Positions 12,984 to 23,548 of a stretch of DNA of 64,000 bases are shown one piece after another (position 1 is the stretch's first letter; every line of letters begins with the position of its first letter). The DNA is taken from positions 3,720,001 to 3,784,000 of the forward strand of contig JAUCEF010000016.1 of assembly GCA_033558025.1 (NCBI GenBank). Reading direction: 5' to 3'. The translations under genes were made by a program, and so were the position numbers. The notes under the pieces were generated by a model. The model was not told where the DNA came from. It saw nothing but the letters and a program-made list of their open reading frames with translations, and searched no databases. Source of the stretch: Phytophthora sp. 'mugwort' (lineage: Eukaryota; Oomycota; Peronosporomycetes; Peronosporales; Peronosporaceae).

Positions 12984-13669
12984 TTGCTGAATCGGATCGA
13001 CTATTCCCGCTACGGCAACTCAAATTTCCTTGTTGAAGAGGACCCTGAGCTCGCTGGTATTCCGAAGGATATTCCGGTTTTAACCGTCCCAGGTTACGAG
13101 TTACACTTCCATACATATCGAGGGTTGAGCTTTGTTAACCGCTATTGTATTCACTGGGCAGATCAACTTATTGAATCTATCGGGGAGAGAGTGTCTGGCC
13201 GACGCCATACTAGAGATAGCGCTGATGAAGAAACTAGGATCCGACTCCAATATCGTTGTATTTGAAGCGTCAGTGCTTGACGTTGTCGTTGGCTGGACAT
13301 ACGATGCAGATTAAAAAGGTTCCGCATGCAGTGCCACGGCTCTCTGGAATGGTAACAACATGTGCTCTATCATGATGAGCCTTGGCGAGGGACGGTGTAC
13401 ATAAACGGCTCTTGTTCATTGTCCTACACTGCTGGTATTCGCTCAGTGACCCAAAGTCTGATAACATTTTACCAAGCCATGAACATGTGAGCTCGCGCGT
13501 TCCGATATACGAGGAGGACCCAGGAATCCAGATGGATAGCAACAATTGCGGCATCTACATCTTGCTGGTGTTTGAGATTTTGTGTGGAGCCGAGCCAGTT
13601 GTACTTTTGAACAAGAAGACACTCCAGTGTCTGAGATACCGCCACCTTAGTATGTGCATGCGATACTAG
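12984..13669 (+). pseudogene. Ulp1-like cysteine protease (peptidase C48) relic
   Basis: Plus-strand frames, joined only through frameshifts, read like the C-terminal protease domain of a SUMO/Ulp1-type protease. A helix-like stretch near 13190-13280 (CLADAILEIALMKKLGS) is followed by IQMDSNNCGIYILLVFE at about 13527-13577, matching the Ulp1 signature Q-x-D-x-x-N-C-G-[VI]-[FY] with its nucleophilic cysteine. The catalytic histidine segment lies in the damaged part around 13330-13480. Such domains are often carried by eukaryotic MULE and other transposons, so this may be captured or transposon-borne rather than a host gene. There is no complete frame. Confidence 0.6.
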
Positions 13670-14699
13670 ACTAATGATTCGGCACGAAAACGTATTTCCA
13701 TATTTATCTTGTGCTTTCCCAGACAGCACACATAAAGGGCTATTGTGTTGTCACCATGAAGATATACACCGACTTTTGCGGAATTATAGCTCCTGATCCA
13801 ACTGTCGGCAAAATTATTACTTTTGAAAGCTCTATGATTGATCTTTAAAGTCATGTTTTTTAATGCTTTCTACGCGCCGTGCGTATGATGTTATACCTAG
13901 ATGAAACTTGTCTTATGCCTAAACCCTAAAAAATCGAGGCTGTGTACAGTATCTGCCTCAACATTAAGAACTGTTGTTCTGCATATAGACTTGAAGATAA
14001 TAAGTCGTCAAAGCAAAATACAACTAAACCACAACAATTACGCTATAATGTTACGGATGTTATAATTTGTTGTAGCTTCTTTATTGAGGCCGATTACTGT
14101 ACTTCCCGCAGCTTGTATAGCATGTGTCAATCCTTACAAATGAAAATATTGTTATTACTTAATATCCTATCCATATGCATATTTATCGTAGCTGGTCAGG
14201 AATAGAACATCCTGTAAGACTTCGTACTTCTGCCCAAATCTCATCTTCGGCTCTATCGAAATATTTCGGGTATCGTACTATATCGGTGATATAGTGGTGG
14301 AAACCTGCCACTTCAGACCGCGGAGGGCAGCTACGTTTGGCTGGAGGAGCCGTGAACTCATCGTCGCCGTGCTTCTTCCACTCCGACACCATTATCTATG
14401 AGACGACCAGGCGTGTGGCTACGCGTTTGAGCACATCTCGTCGCGTGGGGCTAGTTACACGTCCGCTTCGGCCGAAAGTACTCGTGTGTGTATACACGGC
14501 TTGCAAGTAGGTAATATTCATTACACATGAGTCAACCATTATTTTGATGTGCTAGCGGGTCTAATGGGTTCTGTCTGGAAAAAAACCTACAAATTGAACT
14601 CGTGTATCACTTCATCGGGTCGGTACACTACTATATTAATAACACCCACCCGATTAACGGGGTGTTTTCCTTTTCGCAGAATCGTGGGTGGCGGACGTA
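13670..14699. other. Unassigned AT-rich kilobase
   Basis: Short, overlapping frames only. A 70-residue minus-strand frame (14183-14392) shows no domain I recognise. Its right end passes into sequence alignable with the region upstream of the live transglutaminase, so part may be that gene's duplicated promoter region. Confidence 0.4.
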
Positions 14700-14797
14700 G
14701 ACAGTAAGTAGATCATTCTTCATTCTCATTCCAAGCAAGAACACCATCTGCCACCACCAAAGCGGAGCAACTCATCGTGGTCTCCAACCCTTATGCC
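14700..14797 (+). pseudogene. 5' piece of a dead elicitor-transglutaminase copy
   Basis: Aligns to 26621-26728 of the live gene. The promoter core survives as TCATTCTTCATTCTC, then CATCTGCCACCA..., GCGGAGCAA and GGTCTCCAACCC. The start codon has become GTG. Only about ten codons follow before the sequence turns into an inverted copy of itself (14769-14837). The signal-peptide coding region is absent. The same gene resumes at 19443, after the piggyBac insertion. Confidence 0.85.
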
Positions 14798-14837
14798 TAC
14801 CTCGTCTAGGCATAGGGGTTGGAGACCACGATGAGTT
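14769..14837. repeat. Inverted duplication of the transglutaminase start region
   Basis: Arms 14769-14797 and 14809-14837 are reverse complements with one mismatch in 29 (AACTCATCGTGGTCTCC ... GGAGACCACGATGAGTT), around an 11-nt spacer. The left arm is the aligned start region of the dead gene; the right arm is its inverted copy and abuts the piggyBac element. Confidence 0.92.
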
Positions 14838-14906
14838 ACCCCCCCCCCCCACACACACACGCATTCACGCGGTGTATATAACAGCAGGCGAGGTAATGTA
14901 CATTTC

Positions 14907-14934
14907 CTAACATGTTGTATATACAACATGTTAA
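14907..14934. repeat. Palindrome near the left tip of the piggyBac-like element
   Basis: A self-complementary word built from AACATGTTGTATATAC and its complement, followed by TTAAAG. Related ACATGTT...ACATGT words recur in the transposase introns, and a TTTAACAACATGTTAAAA word lies near the right tip (19374-19391). Confidence 0.8.
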
Positions 14935-17294
14935 AGACGATGAATACACAGGGTAAGGGGGTACTATGCGCAAAGACAACTGATGAAATTCAGAGAACGA
15001 CGACGGCAGACACATTCGTTGCTTGCTGACCGTATCGTTGAATCGGTGGCGGCGGATTCTCCAGTTCATACGGAAAAAAGAAGGAAAGTTGACAAGTATG
15101 GCACGTCGTGAGACTCGACGGGAGGCAGACGAGTTCGCACGCGTCTGAAGGGAAGGAGCGTTGACGAGCGAGCACGGCTGGTAGCAGAACATCGGATTTT
15201 CGTGGCAGGAGAGAGGGCGACCGATGCTGACTTTGAGGGAAGCGATACGAGGGCAGGGCCAGCTGTGGGCACGTTCCCTCGGCGTCGGCTGATAGGTGCA
15301 GCTTGCTCCGCGAGCGCCTTCCTTCCGCAGGCCTCCCATGGAAAGAACGCGGCCTATCTCGCCGCTACGAAAAAGCGAATGTCTGACCGGCTTGCTGCTC
15401 AGGCTGACCCAGAAAATGCGAGTGCGTCGGTAGGTGGGAAGGCCAAGGCGAAAGCTAAGCGACCTGCCAAGACAAAAGTGGCGTTCAAGAAGTTGACCAA
15501 GAAAGCTATTGCGGCAAAGACACGAAACGAGAAGAAAGTAGAGAAGCTAAGGCGCTGTCTCGAGCTACTGCTACGGCTGCCCAGGGCGCTGCCGAGAAGA
15601 AGTGAGTCGCAGGAGAAGAACGCAGAGATGTTGACGCCCGCAAGTTAGCGCTGGTGAAGCTTCAGCAGAACGCAAGGATGCCAAGAAGGGGAAGCCGTCA
15701 CGATCGGCATCCCCGTCGAATGCGAAGAGGCAGAAAACGACCAGTCCCCCATGTAGCCGACGTTGAAGCCGACGAAGATGATGATGATGAACGTATCGGA
15801 TCCTGCGCCCAGTGCTGGTCTGTCGAATCTTGAGGCGGTGGACTCCCAAAGTGCAAGCAGGTATGCGGTTGAGGCAATGGAGTATATACAACATGTGCTG
15901 ACAATTGTGATGTTGTATGATACGTGTTGTCTTACAGTGAGCGCCTTTCACGTGAAGCCGCATCTCAGGCAAGGCCCACGCACGCTGCAAGGTTTGTACG
16001 CTAGCCATGCGGTGCATACGACATGTTCTGATTTGTGAGATGTTGTATATTGACACGTGAATGATTTCAGCTTGCATAGGAGTCTATTTTGGGGGACGGA
16101 CACAGTTCCAGAGGATCCTGTGGAAGCGGATGAGGGTGCTTCTCGCTCGGTGCAGCTGTGTCACCGAAAGAGTTCAACGACATGACTTCAGACCTGGAGG
16201 GAGGTGACGCCGACTCGGAAGAGCGGTATATGGAGTCAGAGGGGCGGAACAACCACTAGAAGACAGATGAGGTCCCGACGACGAAGACGAGGATGATCTT
16301 TTGGGCGACGCTGACGGTGGATTGGACGGAGTAGCTCTTCTTCATCTGCAGAAGAAGAGGGAGCAGAGGAAGGCCCAGCGAAAACGGCTGCAGACTGCGG
16401 TCGACAAGCTGCCACGCGACTGGCAGACAACAGTGAGCGAGTGGGATTTGATGACGAATGACGAATTGGAGGCGCCCGCGTAGGCCGAGCCGGCGCTGAA
16501 GAAAATGAGAGCAGATGGATGAAATTTCGGTAAGCATGATGGGTTGATCATGTTGTATATCGGACATGTAGTAACGCGATTGATGCTGTATGATACACCC
16601 AGACCAATCAACGCTGCCGACCAGAGATGAACTGTATCCAGGGCTGTACACGGGGCGTACGGGCCGACGGAAGCAGCGCTGGAGTTCTCAGAGTCCCCAT
16701 TGGAACTCCTCTTCTTCTTCATGCCACCTAGCCTATGGCGTCGGATTGCTACGGATAGTAATAACTACTATAACCAGCACTTGAACGAGAGAATCGACCG
16801 GATGTACCAGAAAAACCTTGACCGAGGTGAAAGCACAACCAAAAACAAGATGTGCTGCTGAAGGAGACGAAGAACCACAAGAAGAATCGCCCCGAGGAGA
16901 TATTGCACTGCATCGGGCTGCTGGTAGCTCGCTCTCAAGCGCCGTTTCGCTGATCATTGGGCAACTAGAGCGGTAGGAGCAGTGCCAAAGGGAACATTCG
17001 GGCGCTTATGTCCAAGGGGCGCTTTGGGAGAGTGATGCAGAATTTGCACTACACGGATAACACTGACGCTCGTGCGGAGACAGATCGAGTTTGGAAAGTG
17101 CGCTCGGTGGTAGACACGTTGCAGCAAACGTTTGCACGTGGCTTCAAGATGCCTCCCGTTCCGTCGTTTGATGAAGCCATGATTCTGTCCAGAAGCAGAC
17201 ACAACGTGACCAGACAATTCATGAAGGACAAGCCGCACAAGTGGGGCACCAAACTGTTTTTGACTTGTTATGCAGATACATCCTATTGCCTACG

Positions 17295-17428
17295 GTACGT
17301 TGTGCTTCTGTATGCTTGTTTAGCCCCGCGCACTCCATCGTGGAGTGCGCGTTTTTTATACCAAGTCTCACACATTGTAAACTAACTCGTGGTTGTTCTT
17401 GTTCTCATGTTGTATATACCACATGTAG
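17295..17428 (+). other. piggyBac transposase intron with internal hairpin
   Basis: Splits TSYCLR from LKMYCGTDQ. Donor GTACGT, acceptor ACATGTAG. Contains the palindrome GCGCACTCCA...TGGAGTGCGC (17328-17350) and, just before the acceptor, CATGTTGTATATACCACATG. At 134 nt it is about twice the length of the other introns in the gene. Confidence 0.6.
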
Positions 17429-18036
17429 TCTTAAAATGTATTGCGGAACAGACCAGCACACGGATAAGCTTGGAGGTCAATCGCCCACCATTTTCAGCGG
17501 ACCCAAACTCGGGCCCTGCTGCTGTTATTCGCAACCTTCATGAGGTGCTCCCTCCGCGACAGGACGGCGTGCTTCACGCTGTAGTGACCGATCGGTTCTA
17601 CACGTCCGTGCAGCTCGCGCTCCTGCTCCTGCTGCTGACGCGAAACGTGTATATGGTCGGCACAATACAAACGAACAAGAAGGGGTTTCCCGAGCGCTGA
17701 TAGTGAAGGATGCTTCGCGGCGAGCGAATGTCGAGCGCGGCTCAGCCACCTTTGCCATTGCGAAAGGCTGCCCGCAGCTGCAGGTGATGGGACCGTCTCC
17801 CTGTTTTTCTGCCCTAGACAGGAAGCAGCACTAGTGTGGAAGCATGCGGTAAGCTGTCTACAATTATTTACTGTGCCTCTCAGTCTAACAAGCAGCTGTT
17901 GTGTTGTGCATGTATAGGGAGATACGTTGCTGGTGGGCAGAGATCGATAATACCCTGTTCATCCGCTATGTGGGACTACTATCGCTGGATGGGCGGAGTA
18001 GACATCCACGACCAGCTCCGCCTACAGCGGTATTCT

Positions 18037-18227
18037 CTACAGCTTGTAGTTCTTTCAGGGTACCCACTTTCGAGAAAATGGACCTTTTGGACACCAACTG
18101 GATACTTCGTACCCAATTTTTGGGTCCATTTGACCCAAATCGATCCCAAATAGCAAGTAGGGTAGCTAAGTAGGTTGCTTACTAGCCTTAAAGTGTAATG
18201 TATTTTTGTTAATCTACAGCTTGTAGT
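18037..18227 (+). repeat. 177-nt insertion or new intron inside the transposase, flanked by a 14-bp duplication
   Basis: The word CTACAGCTTGTAGT occurs at 18037-18050 and again at 18214-18227. Between them a stop-containing segment interrupts the transposase exactly between RYSLQ and VVMFRKYY. Removing one copy plus the insert (177 nt) restores the frame. The same is true if 18046-18219 is spliced as a GT...AG intron (174 nt). The duplicated word itself supplies AG and GT, as expected for an insertion that creates its own splice sites. Confidence 0.75.
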
Positions 18228-19442
18228 GATGTTCAGGAAGTACTATAGGGTAATCTTCCTGGGGCTCGTTGATATCGCGATGGTCAATGCCTTCGTTATC
18301 TACGTAAAGCTCAGAAACTACGTGGAGAAGCCCCTGCTGATCACGCACAGTTCATGCAAGTTCTGCACGTCCAGCTACTACAAGTCACAGGGGCAGGCTT
18401 CAATGAGGAGATATGCACAACATGCTGATGTCACGACATGTAGTGTATACTATCTCGTACTGCTGGCCAACAGATCCATTCACCAAGGCCAAAAATGACT
18501 GCGAATGCGAGCACAATTTCCGCAGTGCACAAACTGACAGAGTTTCCCGAGCGGTCACAGATTCGTGAGGGAATTCGGAAACGGCCTCAGCACCAGTGCA
18601 ACGTTTGTTCTATCAGAAAGGATAAGTGGCCAGTGCGGTGCCCAAGATTTTTTTCGTGAAACCTGCAGTGACGGAAACAAACGGTAAGGCTTGGCATACT
18701 GAATTCGTTATGTATGTCGTCTAACTTGCTGTTTTTATGATGCAGTGTCTACCTTTGTGACCGTGTTCGACCCAGCCACTACGCGAACAACAACATGACG
18801 TGCCATCAAATCTGGCATATCAAGTGGAAGGACGGCGAAGAGCGTCCGCGTCCTCGCGTGGTCGCGACCTCCAGATGCGTGGCCTCGGCAAGAAGTGCTG
18901 CCGTGTCACCGAAGCGGCACGGCGCCGAAGACGGCGAGGGCGAAGATGAGAAAGAGAAGGGAGATGGAGCTGGCGCCACAGCTGGAAATGAGGTGTCGTC
19001 CGATGATGACGCGGCTGGCAGTGAGTAAGGAGGTGCCATGCATAGGTAAGAGTGAGGCGGTAAGCCGGTTGCTGGACGACCAGCTAGTTTTCTTCAATAC
19101 ACTTCGTTGCAATCAAAGATGACTTGAAACGTAGATTGTTTTTTACGTTGCTCTCTGTTCATCTTCAATAAAAGAAGCCAACACCAACATGTATGATATA
19201 TATACCCTGTTCGAAACGGCTGTGCAAACAACTATATGTGGGAACATAGAGATGCACATGATTTGAAGTTGTGCCGAAGGTCGTCAGGTCAATTCCCGCA
19301 GACCATAAAAAACTTCATACTTATTTCACGGGCAATACAAACAGTAAGTTAAAGCTGGCTTTAACAAGTAGTATTTAACAACATGTTAAAAGCAGACACA
19401 GAGCGAAAAAGCTCGCGAGTGCGGGGGGGGGGGGGGGGGGGG

Positions 19443-19800
19443 TTAAGAGTACGATCCTTATGCGCTGTGTATTTCGTACGACATCGGCTACGAAAACTCC
19501 CCTACTGAGGTTGAAGGGATGTGTATTATCTCCGTTCTGGACAATATGAAACACCGAAAGGGCGTCAGTCCAAGCTCGAGTGTTTGATTGCAAAACTTGC
19601 CTTCGAACTTCCATCCGGGCTGCTTGTGGGTTCCGGAATCAAAACCGGCTTCGGACACCATCACTAGCATTGGTCAGAGCTGCGCCAACATGAGATACTG
19701 CTGGAGAAGTCAGTGGCGTGCAGCGAGCGGGGGTCGACTCGCGACTCAGAGGCGGGATTGACAGCGTTGATGTCAATGGAAGCAGCTGTCTTTTCTAAAT
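19443..19800 (+). pseudogene. 3' piece of the dead transglutaminase copy
   Basis: After the TTAA, sequence aligns to the live gene from 26779: TACGATCCTTATGCG...TTCGTACGACATCGGC, then a region encoding CIISV where the live gene has CIVTV. Near 19590 it jumps about 980 bases to the gene's 3' end (from about 19605, aligning from about 27900): CCATCCGGGCTGCTTGTGG, TTCGGACACCATCACTAGCA, GCTGGAGAAGTC. It then continues into the 3' untranslated part (GGAAGCAGCTGTCTTTTCTA). The catalytic region and the Pep-13-like segment fall in the deletion. Confidence 0.85.
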
Positions 19801-19845
19801 GGAACTAAGCACTTCGACGATATTTGTATTGGTAGCTGAGAATGC

Positions 19846-20035
19846 ATCCCGAAAAAACGTGCCCAAACTCCATAAAATTCCCAATGAGAGCAATTTCTTA
19901 GGCACGTTTTTGGGATACGATAAACGGCCTTGGTGTGTTTTTAATATAGCTATTAGAAACATTCTTGGAATCGTGATGTTGGGCACATATTCGGGAACGT
20001 CCATTTGGGAACGTTTTCGCCACAGTCAATATATA
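19846..20035. repeat. Possible MITE with hairpin
   Basis: A hairpin pairs ATCCCGAAAAAACGTGCC (19846-19863) with GGCACGTTTTTGGGAT (19901-19916). Further right, TTGGGCACATATTCGGGAACG is an inverted, weaker match to the left end. No coding potential. Follows directly on the dead gene's 3' flank. Confidence 0.5.
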
Positions 20036-20039
20036 TAGG

Positions 20040-20740
20040 TATCTTCTGACTTGGTGTGTAACCAAGAAGGTAGCCTGCTCAAATTCTAGCAGCGTTGCGC
20101 TAGTTGCACTACTCGCGGTCCTGTTGCTCGCAAAACCGGCGATACTCGACAGGTATCCTCAAGTTGACCAGGTTGCCATGCTACGGTATCTGTGGCGATT
20201 GTGGCGGACGTCCCCGATCAGTTCAGCATAGTCCTTCAACTTTTCCTTAATCACAGTCATAACGACGAGCAGATTAAGGTAGGTCATCGTGAAGCTCTCG
20301 TTGCGGTCCCAGTTGAGCCGCTCGAGTACATTCTTCATGCGGTTCACAATGTCGAGCACAGCAGGTCCGACGTGGTAGTGCCGTGCGCTAGTGGAGATGC
20401 GTCACATGGGGCGGTAGAATATCGCCGGAGCGAGGATTCGCGCGAAAAAGGTCGCAGGTTGTGATCGAGACAGGTGGACTCGATGCCATGTTGACCAGTG
20501 CATGCAAAATTAAAAACAAAATGTGGAGTCACCGTGATCTGGGAGATGGAAAATATACTTTGCTTCGTCCGAGGCCAAGGCGAATGAATGAATTGCGAAA
20601 ATAATCCATACTCGCCTCACGGTGCTAGGATTCGGCACCAAGCGAAAAAGAGACCTGGACAATGCAGCGTTCCACGTTCCAGGAAGCGCATAGAACAAGC
20701 CAAGTGTGGCGTCACGCGTAGCGGTAGGCAAATTTAACAT
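20040..20740. other. Unassigned, with minus-strand fragments of an unrecognised protein
   Basis: Minus-strand frames at 20740-20510 and 20359-20159 (the latter encoding LNWDRNESFTMTYLNLLVV, then IKEKLKDYAELI) look protein-like rather than random. I do not recognise the family and the frames are not continuous. Confidence 0.35.
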
Positions 20741-20744
20741 GCGC

Positions 20745-21490
20745 GCATGCTCAACGCCCGCAAGGACAAGGCACTCCGGGCGTCAGGTCTCAACTACGGA
20801 ACTTGCATGCTCGACGTTCTGTATTCACGGATTTCCCGGCCCAGGACCCTCCGTTCCCAGAGGAGGAACCGTGGCCTAAGGACGTGGAGCTCATTAAAAC
20901 CTGCGCAAACCCAGACGGCATTGTGTTCAAGGATATCGTAGAGTAAGAGCGGCACAAGTGTGTCGGTGACTGCTTCATGGAAACATGCGATAACGTAGGT
21001 TCTGCAGTCTATTGCACTCCGGATTGCTGTCGACGACAAGCTCTGCGCAGCAGCACCCCCCCCCCTATCGCATATCGCTCAAGCTGTTTGACACACACCG
21101 AATCGGTCTTGAAGTCTACACTACTACGTGCCCCAATGTACGGTGATGTCGTAGACGAGTACGTGGGCACGCTGAGCGAGTACGATGCGATTGTACAAGG
21201 GCAACCAAACCAAGCCGTCAAGCAAAACAGTGGCTACACGATGCTGTACAATACTAAGTCAGCGCGAAACAAGTACGTGCACGTGGAAGCATCAATGTGC
21301 GGCTACACGACTCCTTTTATTAGCCACGCGTGCGACCGAACGCTGGTTTTATGGAGCTTCAAAACAGGACAAGTGTCCAGGTGCTCGTGAAGATGATCAA
21401 AGACGTCAAGGCCGGCACCGATCACGGTCAACTATGGGGATGAGAGGTGATTTAAATGCGCGTGTGATGGCTGCTGGACGGAAGAATTAG
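20745..21490 (+). pseudogene. SET-domain protein relic (histone-lysine methyltransferase-like)
   Basis: Plus-strand pieces in shifting frames. A Cys-rich pre-SET-like stretch comes first (CVGDCFMETCDNVGSAVYC, about 20957-21013). A SET core follows: DEYVGTLSEYDAIV, NSGYTMLYNTKSARNKYVHVEA and the motif FISHAC at about 21317-21334, corresponding to the R-F-[IL]-N/S-H-x-C box. After a frameshift come a V-K-M-I-K-D-V-K-A-G strand and a Y-G-x-E box with trailing cysteines. In the SET family these residues bind S-adenosylmethionine and the lysine. Here a TAA falls inside the pre-SET region and the C-terminal half is frameshifted, so it is dead. It ends just where MULE-B sequence begins. Confidence 0.65.
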
Positions 21491-22439
21491 CGAGGAGGGC
21501 AACGAGCAAGATTCGGTCAATATCCTCTGGTGGTAACGGTGGCATACAACCATACACTGACCTTTGTCGACTACTCAAGGCTCAATACATAATTTTGGTG
21601 ATCCTGACCATAGTGCACACGTACTGCATCGCCATCAGCTAGCGTTGCGTGAAATCGCCCAGTCTGCCCACGTGACAAATCCAGCATTCACTAGTCGTAT
21701 CTTGCTGTGAGGTCGGATCCATCGCTTCTCCGAATGGCGCCGTTCGTTCAATCAGCTTAACTGCTTCGTGTACCATAGACTCAGAAGTCGGTAAGGAACA
21801 ATAGTATCACATGATTGAGATTTTGTGACAGCGAGGCTTCTGTTTCTGTGTTGAGAGTGGCGCACCTCGAATGTGCTGAGGAGAGATGAGAGCTCCATGA
21901 GTGTGGGCTTGCGAGCCTTAATGAATTCATTCACCTGAACCGCATCGTCTCCACGTAATGCGTTTCGAGTCTTTGTTTTCCTCCTTTCGCTCCTGGCTTT
22001 GACGCGCATCGTCTGCAGCTCTATTCTTACGAGGGCGGCCCACGCGTCGCCTTGGGTTGAATGATGACTTCTTTGCCTTTTTGGTGTCAGTCTCGCCGAC
22101 CGGGGGGTCCTCGTGCTGGGCTTCGTCTTTTTCCTCGAAGGGCTCGCTGTATCAGCTGCTGCTTGGTTGGCGGGAGACTTGAATCCTCATCACCGTTGCA
22201 AGCACCCATTGGCACGTCTCCTTGGCGCAAATTACTCCACCGGATCTCCAAATTATCCAGCGAAGACTGAAACTTCTCTTCGCGTAAGTCCGTGAGCTCA
22301 ACTGATATTCTACTGAAAACCTCCTGAGCGCTCTTATACTTCTCCTGCTCAGTCATCTGCTTCTTTCGCTTAATTTCATCGCCCCCCCCGTACCGATGCG
22401 CAGAGGTACCTCGACGGCGGCTGCCTCTTCTTCCAATGC

Positions 22440-22610
22440 CCCCACCCGTAACCACCTTTTGGTACAGTATACCCGAAACATGGACAAGATATGGCAAAAA
22501 CATTGTCACGCCATGGCCGAAACATCGACATCATTTTGAAACCATGGTTAAAACATGGTTAATACATGGCCAGAGAATCATTGTATCTCGCACCTGGCAG
22601 GAATCGTCGA
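22440..22610 (-). repeat. CATGG-rich tract in a MULE-B intron
   Basis: CATGG occurs five times between 22479 and 22570, in contexts such as AACCATGGTTAAAACATGG. On the minus strand the tract begins just after CCTGCCAG|GTGCGAG, a plausible donor following the SWIM-finger exon. Confidence 0.55.
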
Positions 22611-23548
22611 GTACGGGATCGTCAACAAACCACCGACGTGCTTTCGGTACATCATGGCGTGTCTGCAAGCTTCATGGTCGCAGAAAACTCGCAACATAAC
22701 CATGAGAACATATCAACGCGGTGCGACATACCATCACGTTGGAACGTGACGTACAACTCCTCTTTATCTACCGTGTAGCTCTTCAACGAGTCCGGATTTA
22801 CTGCATACTTGTACTCGGGGAAGAGCACCTCAGCCAGCCATTTACTCGTCATACCAAGGACTGGTTCAACTCTTCTTCGTAGTTGATGTCCCTTTGAGTT
22901 CCTGACATAATCTCGCGCGTCACATACTTGTCTTCTTTGCGTCGTTGATATCGAATCACAGATTCCAAACACTGCTTCATTGTCACCGAGCTGTCTAGAT
23001 CTGCCTTCAGCTTTCCAAAGAAATTTTCAAGGCGGTTGTTCGTGTTGTTGCGGTAATGTGGTAAATTCAAGCGGAACTGCGTAACCCACATCTCTTTACA
23101 CTTCATCCAGTTCGCTTCAAAGTATTTCCACAGATCCGCGCGCCCACCACATTCAGAAAGCACTTGGAACTCGTCAGCGTGATCTTGCAACTCTTTATCT
23201 GATTTGGAGTACACCATGTTCGAAACACTGAAGTCCATCTGCTTCTAAGTGTCACTGCTATATGTGCCGTACTTTTTGTCATCTTTGACTGCTCGGCGTA
23301 ACCACTTTATGACGTGGAAGTGGCACAGTAATATTAACGTCAGGAAACATACTTCGCAAGACTTTGATCTCGTTAAGGTCCTTATCCACCATGATGAGCT
23401 TGGTCCGTTCCCAGTCGTTCACACTCTGAAATGCTCGACTAGCTTCACCATGTGCCAGTCAGAGTTGCGCTCAATCACAGAGTGTTGCACAGCTTGACCG
23501 TTCCCAAACTGATCCATAATCATCAGCGTGCAGAGCTGATAGTTGTAT

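Larger units (their letters stand above)
15202..19028 (+). pseudogene. piggyBac-like transposase, intron-containing and frameshifted
   Basis: The N-terminal part is rich in Lys and Ala (15379-15550: KAKAKAKRPAKTK). The catalytic domain begins near 16605 (RDELYPGLYTGR). It continues with FGRVMQNLHYTDNTDARAE (17026-17082), the first acidic block SFDEAMI (about 17162), PHKWGTKLFLTC (17233-17268), the second block VTDRFYTS (about 17584) and the third block RWMGGVDIHDQLRLQRYSLQ (17983-18042). It then runs on to KYYRVIFLGLVDIAMVNAFV (18238-18297). A C-terminal Cys-containing segment (CNVCSIRKDKW, about 18600) and an acidic tail end at a stop at 19026-19028. Apparent introns lie at 15861-15937, 15992-16070, 16530-16602, 17295-17428, 17849-17917 and about 18684-18744. 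The three family aspartate blocks are recognisable, but frame changes and stops make this copy inactive as read. Confidence 0.82.
14839..19442 (+). mobile_element. piggyBac-like element inserted in the dead transglutaminase
   Basis: A 4.6-kb insertion. The right end is a 20-base G run followed by TTAA (19443-19446). The left end is TTA followed by a 12-base C run (14836-14850), so termini read C(n)...G(n) with one TTAA target copy intact and the other one base short. Just inside, CGCATTCACGCG on the left resembles CGCACTCGCGAG inverted on the right. The host gene aligns on both sides: its CTAAGATACGACCCTTA corresponds to TTAAGAGTACGATCCTTA. Between the ends lies a broken transposase of the piggyBac family (DDE_Tnp_1_7 type). 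TTAA use and a C-rich tip suit this family. Confidence 0.85.

Noticed and set aside
14839..14870. C run plus ACACAC as a telomere or microsatellite marker only
   Set aside because: Alignment of the flanks to the live gene shows it is the tip of an inserted element.
22470..22580. Regular CATGG spacing as a CRISPR-like array
   Set aside because: Repeats are only 5-8 bases long and irregularly spaced, in a eukaryotic transposon intron.
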